Part shown: positions 10,046 through 18,091 of the stretch, one piece after another
Layout of the letters: the number at the start of each line of letters is the position of its first letter
Numbering within the stretch: position 1 is the first letter of the stretch
DNA from: Rhizophagus irregularis
Lineage: Eukaryota > Glomeromycota > Glomeromycetes > Glomerales > Glomeraceae
Direction: 5' to 3'
Assembly: GCF_026210795.1 (NCBI RefSeq)
Contig: NC_089429.1
Coordinates: 1,426,001 to 1,490,000, forward strand
DNA: 64,000 nucleotides
The notes under the pieces: generated by a model
What the model was told of the DNA's origin: nothing
The model's input: only the letters and a program-made list of their open reading frames with translations
The model's database searches: none
Translations under genes and position numbers: made by a program

Positions 10046-10516
10046 ATGTCAACATATACCGAATTCGCAAGCATTGTTAACAGCACTGACAGCACTAGTG
10101 AGGAGATTATTTACGAGGCATCGCGCATTCAGCCTAGTGTTATCACTGATGAAACTGTCCCCAAGATTATTCGCGCATTAAAAGATACTATAGTAGTCGC
10201 ATTAGTATCTGGGTTTAGCAAAACCAGTTACCTCGTCCAGGACCACGTGAAGTATATCAAGCGAATCCAGACGGCAAATTCTCCTGTATCATATGTGAAG
10301 TTCGTGGCCAGAAAACTCTTCCCAGATAATGCGGCATATACTGCTAAAATAGCAAAAATCTGCGAATCATACAAGAATAAACAAGCTCTCCTAGATAAGC
10401 TTGAGGCCCTCTTCGAATTGTATTATAATGCGACTAAGGACTCATCAACCGGTCCCCCAAAGCGAGCTATTACTAAAAACGAGGCTGAGAAAACCTTAAC
10501 AGAACTTCTTGCATAA
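10046..10516 (+). CDS. Unrecognised 156-aa protein
   Basis: An intact frame with an ATG placed behind the shared upstream motif. The protein looks mainly helical, with no signal peptide, membrane segment or known motif. The C-terminal part (about residues 125-156) is lysine- and glutamate-rich. Promoter motif, T-rich 3' stretch and packing argue that it is a real gene of the element. A structural or DNA-packaging role is possible, but nothing in the sequence shows it. Confidence 0.65.
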   Translation: MSTYTEFASIVNSTDSTSEEIIYEASRIQPSVITDETVPKIIRALKDTIVVALVSGFSKTSYLVQDHVKYIKRIQTANSPVSYVKFVARKLFPDNAAYTAKIAKICESYKNKQALLDKLEALFELYYNATKDSSTGPPKRAITKNEAEKTLTELLA

Positions 10517-10573
10517 GCGGCTCCTGTACGAATTTAGTTTATATTTTTTATCTATTTATAATGGGCATACAGT

Positions 10574-10585
10574 AATTGAAGATAG
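10574..10585 (+). promoter_or_regulatory. TTGAAGATA motif upstream of the F-box gene
   Basis: AATTGAAGATAG lies 24 bp before the ATG at 10610. Confidence 0.6.
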
Positions 10586-10609
10586 CTATAGTATAAGTAA
10601 CATAACATC

Positions 10610-10891
10610 ATGTTGGACCGATTACCAGTAGAAATAGTCGAACGCATTGTCGCAAAGATCCCGGATACTGACCTTATTGCAGTGAGTAAGGTAAATAAAG
10701 TGTGGTGGCAGGAAGTTCGTCAAGAGGCATATAAGAGGTGGAAAAATTATGCCACTACGATCGGGTATGTCCGAGCTCTTGGAAAGCCATTCAAAAAAGG
10801 GAATGTTGACTGGATAACACTTGAAGATGTAAACGACTTCTATAAAAGGCCTCACCAAGGATCAGCTTTATATTATGGAGAAAATGCTTAG
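10610..10891 (+). CDS. F-box protein, probably truncated
   Basis: The 93-residue frame opens with an F-box: LDRLPVEIVERIVAKIPDTD, then LIAVSKVNKVWWQEV (residues 2-37). F-boxes recruit substrates to SCF ubiquitin ligases through Skp1, so a role in steering host protein turnover is a reasonable inference. Downstream DNA to about 11190 has further open stretches in other frames, for example one that reads IDFLWNWYRPK. The original protein was probably longer and has been frameshifted. F-box proteins are common in eukaryotes and large DNA viruses but are not standard Polinton genes. Confidence 0.7.
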   Translation: MLDRLPVEIVERIVAKIPDTDLIAVSKVNKVWWQEVRQEAYKRWKNYATTIGYVRALGKPFKKGNVDWITLEDVNDFYKRPHQGSALYYGENA

Positions 10892-11330
10892 GAATGGGAT
10901 GGTCGTGGACTTCCAAGAGAGGGAAACCATAGAGCATGCATTAAGTGAACATAGATGGGGAGGCGATCCTTGGGGAGTGGTATGAATAAACTCAACAGGA
11001 GTAAGCATTTTGTACTTGACTTTCGTAAGAATTACCCTGCAGAGTCATATTTTTTAGATCCGGCCGGCATTACCGCGTAATCCCGAATTACCGAAAAAGG
11101 AAATTTATGTTACACAAGATTACAAACGCATTTTTACCAAAATCGATTTTTTGTGGAACTGGTATCGCCCAAAAAGGAAATGATCTACGTACCCGCATGA
11201 AGTCACATGACATCGAAATTATTAGATCGAGAGATCGTGTCCCGATCTCAAAGTTTAGCACTTTTTTTATACACTGTACTGTAAAAAATTCCACGGTTTT
11301 TCCATGAATGCATTTTAGGCCAATAATCCA
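10892..11330 (+). pseudogene. Decayed coding remnant after the F-box ORF
   Basis: No complete gene is seen. Short open stretches in shifting frames follow the F-box stop up to about 11190 and read like eroded protein sequence. The remainder is non-coding. It is probably the broken 3' part of the F-box gene; a separate lost gene is the alternative. Confidence 0.35.
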
Positions 11331-11337
11331 ATAACTT

Positions 11338-11432
11338 ATTCATCAGGTATCCTCGTGTTTCGCGACAAGGACTGATGACCATGTAACCTCATCATCAGGT
11401 ATCCTCGTGTTTCGTGACAAGGACTGATGACG
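11338..11432 (+). repeat. Two tandem hairpins (TCATCAG ... CTGATGA)
   Basis: A unit of about 45-55 bp occurs twice: TCATCAGGTATCCTCGTGTT, TCG, C or T, then GACAAGGACTGATGA. Each can fold with TCATCAG pairing with CTGATGA and TCCT with AGGA around a TTTCG loop. The only difference inside the folded part (C versus T at one position) falls in the loop. They lie just upstream of the promoter motif of the next gene. Possible roles are an RNA element or a transcription-factor site. Confidence 0.6.
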
Positions 11433-11451
11433 ATGTCACTTGGTTATTGTA

Positions 11452-11463
11452 AATTGAAGATAA
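11452..11463 (+). promoter_or_regulatory. TTGAAGATA motif upstream of the NP-x-TGR repeat gene
   Basis: AATTGAAGATAA lies 34 bp before the ATG at 11498. Confidence 0.6.
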
Positions 11464-11497
11464 CAATTAGGTATGTAGACACGTACAGAAAAAAGCG

Positions 11498-12082
11498 ATG
11501 TCTTACACTTATATAACTAATCCTATAACCGGACGTCCAATCCGTGTTGGTGGAGATACCTTTAATCGAATAGTTATGGAATCCCATGATTATATCGATG
11601 GAAGGCTTGTCCGTAGACAAACCGCACCGCCTCCACCCCAAGAACAACCTGTATATTTAAATACAGATACAGGACGCTATATTCAACACGGTACTAGAAC
11701 GTATCATAGATTGGTTGAGAGTGACTACGAGGTAGTTGAGGACTACTACCTTGTTCATTCTGAAGAGGAGGAGCTTATAGAGGAAATCATCAATGAAACG
11801 CGCTATAATGAGGAAAATTTTGATGGCCAGCGGTTAACTTTTAATGATATACAACAAATCAGGGCCGCTATTCAGGCTGACCAAGATGAATATGATGATT
11901 TTATCTTACAGCAAGATACGACTAACGGGACACCTTCCTCTGGTCCTTCCGGTCATCTACGAACTTTGGAGGACCATGTCCCGAGACTTGCAGAGCTTAA
12001 TATTGAGTTGTGTAGGGAATGTCTCATGCCTGTGAACCCAAGTGACTTAACGGACAAGTTGTGCAAGGACTGCGCTTCCTAA
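11498..12082 (+). CDS. NP-x-TGR repeat protein with a C-terminal zinc ribbon (NCLDV adaptor-like)
   Basis: 194 aa. The N-terminus carries NPITGRPIRVGGDTFNRI (about residues 8-25), repeated in weaker form as LNTDTGRYIQHGTRTYHRL (about 54-72). The NP-x-TGR...G-x-T/Y pattern is that of the short '2-cysteine adaptor' repeats known from giant viruses, here without the flanking cysteines. A Glu-rich middle follows, and the C-terminus has CREC and CKDC, a CxxC...CxxC zinc-binding pattern (about residues 173-192). The exact role of this family is not established. Its presence links the element to nucleocytoplasmic large DNA viruses and relatives. Confidence 0.65.
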   Translation: MSYTYITNPITGRPIRVGGDTFNRIVMESHDYIDGRLVRRQTAPPPPQEQPVYLNTDTGRYIQHGTRTYHRLVESDYEVVEDYYLVHSEEEELIEEIINETRYNEENFDGQRLTFNDIQQIRAAIQADQDEYDDFILQQDTTNGTPSSGPSGHLRTLEDHVPRLAELNIELCRECLMPVNPSDLTDKLCKDCAS

Positions 12083-12162
12083 TGGTCAGTCCTCCGGTCC
12101 TCCGGTCTTTCCAACGGTCGATCCCTTAATGCCAGTTATTTTTTTTTATACAAATGACAGGT

Positions 12163-12174
12163 ATTTAAAGATAA
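12163..12174 (+). promoter_or_regulatory. AAAGATAA variant motif upstream of the 186-aa gene
   Basis: ATTTAAAGATAA lies 60 bp before the ATG at 12235. It is weaker than the other copies. Confidence 0.4.
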
Positions 12175-12234
12175 CAATATATAAAAAAGATTGTAAAGGA
12201 TACTAAGTGAGCGAATAATCAAAGAAAGATAGCC

Positions 12235-12795
12235 ATGTCAACATCAATCGTAATAAACCAGTGTCAGAACTGTGGAGTATTCTCTGCAAAAGCGGCATAT
12301 AGAGGATTATCCAGCGTGTTGTATAGACAGATTATAAAGAAGATTGGTGACGAGAGTGAACCTTTACAAGCCTTGGGACTTGCCAGGGATAAGTTGGTCC
12401 AGATTATTTGTCGGGCAAGTAATGCGGATTTTACGCAATTATTCACACAAAGACTGGATATGAAAATTATGGACGGAGATTCATACGAGGATACTAGGAA
12501 GTGGCTTCTTGAACAGCTTATAGCCATTGGATGTGACAGTGGGGAAATTACCTTATATCAGTTCTTACGAAATACATACCCGGATGGTATTGACGAACCC
12601 TTTACTACATTCTATGAGAACTATGTAAGTCATATAAGTAATCCGATGACTAAGAACTTTGCTTCTCGAGCCTTAGGAGCTATTGGGTTAAAAGCTAGGA
12701 TGTTACGGATTGACTTTGAAGGACATAAAAAAAGCGCCATGATTCTTAGGGCTTCTGCGGAAGAACTTCGCGAGATTCTTACAAAATACTATTGA
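12235..12795 (+). CDS. Unrecognised 186-aa protein
   Basis: An intact frame converging with the ATPase gene; the two 3' ends overlap by 17 bp. The N-terminus has CQNCG but no second cysteine pair nearby, so a zinc site is doubtful. The rest looks helical and is not recognised. I looked for a jelly-roll capsid signature and saw none. The length is also too small for a major capsid protein. Confidence 0.65.
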   Translation: MSTSIVINQCQNCGVFSAKAAYRGLSSVLYRQIIKKIGDESEPLQALGLARDKLVQIICRASNADFTQLFTQRLDMKIMDGDSYEDTRKWLLEQLIAIGCDSGEITLYQFLRNTYPDGIDEPFTTFYENYVSHISNPMTKNFASRALGAIGLKARMLRIDFEGHKKSAMILRASAEELREILTKYY

Positions 12796-14002
12796 TCCCT
12801 ACTCGTAATGCTCGACGGTCCATGTGGCCCTTAGAAAAGATCTGTAAAAGGACCCCGATGCCTTCTATTATTTTTTTATTATCCAAAGGGTGACTAGACT
12901 TCAGGGTTTCATACCGGGAGAATAACTCCTTTACGGTCTCAGGTTTTGGAATTTCAGTCTTCGCGGTCCTATCCCGTACTTTTGCTAAGAATTTTTGGAA
13001 GTCTGATCCCAGGGTCTTACCAGATAGTCCGTAGGCTTCCCGAAAGACGTACTTAATCCAGGTATCTGCATTCTTAGCTATAACACCAGATACGAGAAGG
13101 TGTTTTCTCTCTTTAGGCGATGGATATTCCTGAGCAAACTCGATTAGCTGGGAGGACTTTTTTGCTTCAGCTACGGCTTTCTGGCCATAAGGACTAAACT
13201 TCGATCGAACTGGGTTCAAACTCGGATTGAACGGGGATCGAACTGGGTTCAAACTCGGATTGAACGGGGATTGAACTGAGATTAAACTAGGATCGAACTG
13301 AGATTGATCGGTGATCGAACTGAGACTAGTATCCCATCTAACCCGAATAGATAACGGATCGCTCTTGGATCTTCTAAGATCAAATACTATAAATTCGCGT
13401 TGTAGAGTAAGGTCATCGATTACTGGAGCTAGTGACTCCGATTCTTCTGTATACTGGCGGATGATCCTCTTAGTATCGGTCAAACTTCCGTGACCTCCAT
13501 GTAGGGAAATATAATTCACATTTTCACGAATAGCCTTAGGAATGGTAAAAAATCTTTGGGCTACATAAATACACGAGATATTTTTGTGACGCCCGTGTGT
13601 AAAAAATCCAGTGATGAGATCCTGGGTTTTTTTAGGCGCATCCATCAAATCCTCAAAGATTACCACAGTAGCCTGGGTGGAGTTGAAGTCCTTAACATTT
13701 GGAATCTCACTATGGGATACTGCGGTAAACGGAATTTCTTCTTCTTTGAAAAAATCACGTACGACTGCCCACTTCGGTTCATCGAGGTATCTGCCAACTA
13801 GAATTACCGCATCACATAATATGTACCTTTCGCCATCCTCCTTTGCCTTCTTGTCTCCCATTAACAAATTAATGATCATAGTTGTCTTACCCGAGTCAGA
13901 ACTTCCTGCTACGGCAAGACGGAAAGGCCATGATGGGGCAAACTCATTACCCTGTCTCGAGTCGGTCGTGTACTCGTCCAAATTGTATACATAAAGATCC
14001 AT
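12779..14002 (-). CDS. A32-like (FtsK/HerA superfamily) packaging ATPase
   Basis: 407 aa. The Walker A motif is GSSDSGKTT (33-41), Walker B is VVIFEDL (113-119), and HGRHKNISCIYVAQRFF with IRENVN is the typical sensor region of poxvirus A32-like packaging ATPases. These proteins pump DNA into preformed capsids in NCLDVs, virophages and Polintons, so the gene implies a virion stage. Beyond the ATPase core is a proline-rich tandem repeat of about 14 residues with the core SPFNPSLNPVR (about 236-275, DNA 13175-13290), then an unrecognised helical region of about 130 residues. The gene is divergent from the coiled-coil gene with only 28 bp between the starts, so the two probably share a promoter. 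Confidence 0.88.
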   Translation of the reverse strand: MDLYVYNLDEYTTDSRQGNEFAPSWPFRLAVAGSSDSGKTTMIINLLMGDKKAKEDGERYILCDAVILVGRYLDEPKWAVVRDFFKEEEIPFTAVSHSEIPNVKDFNSTQATVVIFEDLMDAPKKTQDLITGFFTHGRHKNISCIYVAQRFFTIPKAIRENVNYISLHGGHGSLTDTKRIIRQYTEESESLAPVIDDLTLQREFIVFDLRRSKSDPLSIRVRWDTSLSSITDQSQFDPSLISVQSPFNPSLNPVRSPFNPSLNPVRSKFSPYGQKAVAEAKKSSQLIEFAQEYPSPKERKHLLVSGVIAKNADTWIKYVFREAYGLSGKTLGSDFQKFLAKVRDRTAKTEIPKPETVKELFSRYETLKSSHPLDNKKIIEGIGVLLQIFSKGHMDRRALRVGINSIL

Positions 14003-14030
14003 TTGAATTTTATTCTAATTTAGTTTAAAT

Positions 14031-14738
14031 ATGATGTCGACACCAATTGCAATTTATACTCCTTCAGAGCCTACTGGACCGCCTCCTAGGGATTTGCGTG
14101 ATATGAATAATATACCATTAGTTGCGGTAATTAAGGATCTAACAGATTTTTTAACTGTCAGTGATCGCATGGTTGTTAATCGAGATGTACAAAATGCAAA
14201 CCATCATCTTAAACATGCTCTTAATTTATTAATTCATCGCTGTAGAGAAACATACGAAGAACGCGATATATTAAAAGCGGAACGCGATCGATCTCGAAAA
14301 GAACGTGATGAATTACAAGACGAACTCGAGGTTCAAACAGGTTTGTTAGGTCTTACACAAGATGAGCTAAATATCGTACAAGATACTATTACTGGTTTAG
14401 AAGCTAATTTGGCTGAATTGGAACGTGAGTTTGGTGGTATGCGGACGACTAATCATCGTCTTCAGCAGCAATATAATCTTATGAGAGGAGAACGTAATAG
14501 AGCTATAGGTGAACGTAATAGAGCTATAGGCGAGCGTGATGTGTCACGAAATCGGCTTGTATATGCCAATAATCGGGTTCTTTTTGGAATTTGGACATTG
14601 GGACGTCTTAGGAATCGACTTTTCCAACAAATAGCCACTCTGCGTATCCAAGTACAATGGTTTCGGATTAGACAATTGAACCCTCCTCCACCTCCTCTCA
14701 ACCATCCACAAAATACGATATGGCTGCCGTTGGTATAG
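14031..14738 (+). CDS. Coiled-coil protein upstream of Gag
   Basis: 235 aa. A proline-containing N-terminus is followed by a long coiled coil (about residues 75-190) full of ERD and ERN words, including an exact duplication of IGERNRA. The C-terminus is Arg-rich, then PPPPP. The frame overlaps the start of the Gag-like ORF by 19 bp, so the two are probably expressed together. It may be a Gag-associated structural or assembly factor. No database family is recognised. Confidence 0.65.
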   Translation: MMSTPIAIYTPSEPTGPPPRDLRDMNNIPLVAVIKDLTDFLTVSDRMVVNRDVQNANHHLKHALNLLIHRCRETYEERDILKAERDRSRKERDELQDELEVQTGLLGLTQDELNIVQDTITGLEANLAELEREFGGMRTTNHRLQQQYNLMRGERNRAIGERNRAIGERDVSRNRLVYANNRVLFGIWTLGRLRNRLFQQIATLRIQVQWFRIRQLNPPPPPLNHPQNTIWLPLV

Positions 14739-16222
14739 CTGCCCCTATATTTTATGGTCGGGAAGATGAAGATCTTAATCTTTTTATTGATAACTTTTTA
14801 GGGTATATTAATACTGTTGGTATTGATCCATTGGACGATGCCGGTGCACCTCCGGGTCAGGTGCGAGCGATGGGGGTTCTTCGTAGCTGTATGAGAGATG
14901 AAGTGGCGAGGTGGTTTGATGCAGAACTTACTGGAAAAAATTGGGAACTCTCGAATATTCGGTTAGTAGCTACTGCAAATGGTGGAGCCAGTGCTACTCG
15001 CCGAGCATTCAGAGCTTTGGTTGTTCCTGAAAATGCTGGTGCTGGACGACTACATCTTAATATTTATGTGCCTGGATCTGCTGCTCATGCATATTCTCTA
15101 GTTGCGGCTAATGCGGCGGTAACTATTGGAGACGCATTTTTCCCGTCACGCGCTGATATCGTTAGAACGAATTTTAAAGTTGAAGAGCAGTGGAGGCGTG
15201 CGGGCGGACGTCCTACTCATCTACCCGTTAATGGGTTGGGAGATCATGGAGGTCCATTCAATGCTGCTGCCCAGAATCAACCGATAGTCTTACAGGGGAT
15301 TCTCCTGGATCAAGCATTTATGCATATGCGCACAAATTTTCCAACCGTCGTGGAAGAAAGACTTCAAATACGATTTAGTAACCTTTACCAGGAACAAGGT
15401 GAACCTGTTCGATCTTACTACAAGCGAGTTGAGAGGGCTGGGGATATTGTAGGATATAATCGAATTATGGTTACTGACCAGTTCTATAGAGGACTTTTGC
15501 CGGAAAACGTTATTGAAGCTTCCAGAATCGGGGCGGCACCTCTTAATACATTAATCGATAGATTGAGTGATCTTGAGCGACGAAAGGGTGAAATGTTCTA
15601 TGGATTACAAAGGCGTCAGGGTATTGAAAAGGCTAAAAAAGAGGAATTGGCTGGCTATACTCATCCCGTGACTCCACACCAAGGTGCTGTAATACAAAGG
15701 TCGACTGACGTTATTACTCAAGAACGATTACAAGAATTGCTCAAGGCACAAGCCGAGGAACTTACCAAGAATTTCCAGGCACAATTTAAACAATTACAAG
15801 CATCTAAGCCAGTTCGTAAACCACCGGTCTATAGACAACAGATTAAACCTGTTCGGCAAAAGCCACGGCCACGCGTTGTTCAGGATCATCAGGATCCTGA
15901 TTGGGATGATGGTTATGTAGATCATGATTTTGGTGATGACCCTGGTGACCCTGATGCTCCTGAGTGGACTAGTGAGGATGATCAACATGTTATTGATCTT
16001 ATTATGGGATATGAGACGTCTAAAAGATTTCCAAAGAGACTTCAGAAGGCTAAAGATAGACGCGATGATCTGGAATTAGCCCGAGCAATGAGAAACCTTG
16101 ATCTTAATGATGATGCTATGGATATTGATACTAATACCGCGAGTTTTGATGACTTGAAAATTGTTCCCGATGAGGAAGGTGGTTTTCGGATTTGTGCGGT
16201 TCGAAGTACAAAAAAAAAGTAA
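14720..16222 (+). CDS. gag: Gag-like (retroelement capsid) protein
   Basis: 500 aa. PIFYGREDEDLN (9-20) matches PLFYGKEDEDVN in the Gag of the Ty3/gypsy element at 28226-31261 of this window. Both continue with a helical segment ending in ARWFDAE or AQWYNEM, and the second capsid part (about 195-300: FSNLYQEQGEPVRSYYKRV) matches the RQEVNESVEEYTRRF region of the gypsy Gag. A segment of about 100 residues lies between the two parts here. The C-terminus has a basic Pro-rich stretch and an acidic stretch, but no CCHC zinc knuckle. The frame ends at TAA just after an A9 run that allows a -1 shift into the protease frame. There is no LTR or reverse transcriptase nearby, so this is not simply an inserted retrotransposon. 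A capsid role is inference from the family. Confidence 0.8.
   Translation: MAAVGIAAPIFYGREDEDLNLFIDNFLGYINTVGIDPLDDAGAPPGQVRAMGVLRSCMRDEVARWFDAELTGKNWELSNIRLVATANGGASATRRAFRALVVPENAGAGRLHLNIYVPGSAAHAYSLVAANAAVTIGDAFFPSRADIVRTNFKVEEQWRRAGGRPTHLPVNGLGDHGGPFNAAAQNQPIVLQGILLDQAFMHMRTNFPTVVEERLQIRFSNLYQEQGEPVRSYYKRVERAGDIVGYNRIMVTDQFYRGLLPENVIEASRIGAAPLNTLIDRLSDLERRKGEMFYGLQRRQGIEKAKKEELAGYTHPVTPHQGAVIQRSTDVITQERLQELLKAQAEELTKNFQAQFKQLQASKPVRKPPVYRQQIKPVRQKPRPRVVQDHQDPDWDDGYVDHDFGDDPGDPDAPEWTSEDDQHVIDLIMGYETSKRFPKRLQKAKDRRDDLELARAMRNLDLNDDAMDIDTNTASFDDLKIVPDEEGGFRICAVRSTKKK
16210..16216 (+). promoter_or_regulatory. Candidate -1 ribosomal frameshift site (A AAA AAA)
   Basis: Nine adenines at 16210-16218 include an in-frame A-AAA-AAA heptamer, four codons before the Gag stop counting ACA. 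Slipping back one base leads directly into the protease frame (GTA AAC TCA). The protease frame has no ATG until about 16284. This is the Gag-Pro arrangement of many retroelements. Confidence 0.65.
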
Positions 16223-16941
16223 ACTCAGATAAGGGTGTAAGTATCTCGAAACTTCTTAAATCTGTTCCAAAAAAATCAGTTAAAATGACTCCTATTAAGA
16301 TTCCTGTGAAGATTACTAGTAGTAAGCCCACACTTATAAAAGCCGTCACCAAAAATGATTCATTAAGTTTATTAAGGTCTGCAGATTTTAGAAAATTACT
16401 CCGTGAGATTCTTCGGGAAGAATTAAAGTCTGCTCGTAAAAGTACGGAGATTCTGGAAGACCTAGTTGAGGAAAAACAAGAAGAGGATATCAGGGAAGAT
16501 GACCCGATGGATATTGACATAGCTCGTTTGGAGAATACTAAAGATCTTTTAGCGCTGGATGGGAAGGTCAATGGGATAGCAATTCAGTGTTTAGCAGACA
16601 CTTGTGCTAACGCGTCTTTTATTCAGAGGGAAGCCGCTGAAGAATTAGGGTTGAATATCGACAAGAGTATTACACATAACATATCCGGCGCTCCGGGTTC
16701 TGGTAGGACATTCGGCATGGTAAAAGGTGTGTCAATCAAACTAACCCCTGATTGTGTAATCACTGAGAATCTCGCGGTTTTAAGCGATTACAAGCATAGG
16801 GAGATTGGATTGAGCCGGACGTGTCTGAAACGTTACAATTATGATGTCCATGAATCACGTGAACATATCGCCCTTACTTGTAATGAGAAGAATGTTTTTA
16901 TCCCGATAGTTTCTGACGTGAATCGAGGAGACAAAAAATAG
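16216..16941 (+). CDS. pro: Retropepsin-like aspartic protease, likely expressed by -1 frameshift from Gag
   Basis: About 240 aa after the shift, or about 219 if translation starts at the ATG at 16284. The N-terminal third is Lys-rich and linker-like. The catalytic region reads IQCLADTCANASFIQ, followed by AAEELGLNI, the pattern of retropepsins (D-T/S-G-A-x-x-S-x-I ... LGL). The active-site glycine is cysteine here (DTC). A second flap-and-strand region follows. It may have changed its activity, or DTC may be tolerated. It overlaps the Gag frame by about 30 bases and ends 15 bases before the end of the converging integrase frame. In retroelements this enzyme cleaves Gag; Polintons use an unrelated cysteine protease. 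Confidence 0.7.
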   Translation, partial: KVNSDKGVSISKLLKSVPKKSVKMTPIKIPVKITSSKPTLIKAVTKNDSLSLLRSADFRKLLREILREELKSARKSTEILEDLVEEKQEEDIREDDPMDIDIARLENTKDLLALDGKVNGIAIQCLADTCANASFIQREAAEELGLNIDKSITHNISGAPGSGRTFGMVKGVSIKLTPDCVITENLAVLSDYKHREIGLSRTCLKRYNYDVHESREHIALTCNEKNVFIPIVSDVNRGDKK

Positions 16942-16963
16942 GGAATATTTATTTTTTATTCCC
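16941..16963. terminator. T-rich hairpin between the convergent protease and integrase genes
   Basis: GGGAAT and ATTCCC pair around a TTTATTTTTT loop, exactly between the two convergent stops. TTTATTTTTT or a close variant also follows several other stops of the element (about 9401, 9979, 10540 and 12136). Confidence 0.55.
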
Positions 16964-18047
16964 AAAATTTGCGAATTAAATCGGGAACATCCTCCTCCAA
17001 CCGGTCAGCGGGTTCCTAAGTGGCTTCGGTATCTGGGTATCGTTCCCACTTGATTAGATACTGGTCTTGACCCTTCCTGATGCGATGCCGGAGTATCCGC
17101 TCAGATACAAATCTTTCAGGTTGCCCTCTTATCACGGAATCAGGTGGGGGATATTCATTTTCTGGAACAATCTGCAACTCTTTTCGGGTGTACGCACATC
17201 TGGATACACCTAGTCGCCCATGTGGTCCATCAAGAAGATATGTAGGAGGTTGTTCGGGTGAGAGTATCATTTTTTTGATGACACGGATATTGGGATTCCA
17301 TCTTATGTCTCCTGTACGAAATTTTCCATGAAGTTTATTACCGAGTACTGAGATAGGTTCATCTAACTTTACTCGGACTCGCATTCCTTCAGAGAGAAGT
17401 TCCGTCTTTTTTGACACCTTGGGTGACCCAGTCGGAATGTCTGGAGGATTTCTTTGCCAGATTTCATCTATTTTACTAACCACATCATGGAAATCTTCTG
17501 ACCATTCCACGGATGTCACCCCAGTCTTCAACTCCTGTGCCACCATTCGTTTTAGGAGAGGTTCCTGGATTGCTTGGATGGCTCGTTCAGCGTATGATTG
17601 CTGTTTGTGTCTTCCTGGTTCGCCGAACCTCATCATCACCCCTAGGCTGTTCAGGAAAAAATCACGTACCTGATCATTGGTGAATTCTGATCCGGAGTCT
17701 GTCTCTATTCGATGTGTTGGTGGCTTAATGCGATTTCTTCTGTAGATTTTAACAAATCCATTGAGAACCTTATTTGCGGTTTTATCCTTTAGGGGCTCTG
17801 CATCGACTCGTTTACCCGTGACTTCTACCACTACGAGGAAATAGTGAAATCCTTTGGGGTCGACTGGCATCTCTGCGAGATCTGCCTGATGCGTCGCATT
17901 TGGTTTCCATACAACTACTCGTGGACGCTCTGATGACTTCTCCTTTAGGGGCTTTTTGTATAGGTTGTAGTGCTCCTCACCTTTTAGAATTCGTGCTGGT
18001 ACTCCAGAGAGATTGTAGTATTTGTAATAATTCTCTAAATGCGACAT
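16956..18047 (-). pseudogene. int: RVE (DDE) integrase with a chromodomain, cut by a premature TAG
   Basis: From the ATG at 18047 the catalytic triad is D56 (HQADLAEM), D117 (ETDSGSEF) and E154 (QQSYAERAI), close to D,D-35-E spacing. A chromodomain follows: SERILRHRIRKGQDQYLIKW then ERYPDTEAT. There a TAG (17016-17018) stops the frame. Reading on, EPADRLEEDVPDLIRKFWE ends at TAA (16956), so the stop replaces the tryptophan normally found in this motif (TGG to TAG). The catalytic core is intact and only the last chromodomain helix is lost. The 5-bp GCTAA duplication fits this enzyme type. Chromodomain integrases occur in Polintons and in chromoviral Ty3/gypsy elements. Confidence 0.85.
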
Positions 18048-18091
18048 ATTACGACAAATTAAAGGAAAGATTTTGGACTTCAAATCTTAAG

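Noticed and set aside
11338-11432. Hammerhead ribozymes, because CTGATGA occurs twice
   Set aside because: No GAAA core with a suitable stem II and cleavage triplet follows on either strand; CTGATGA here pairs with TCATCAG in a plain hairpin.
14031-16941. A simple nested Ty3/gypsy retrotransposon explaining the Gag and protease ORFs
   Set aside because: No LTRs, reverse transcriptase or RNase H flank them, and no inner target duplication is visible; the genes overlap and pack tightly with those of the element.
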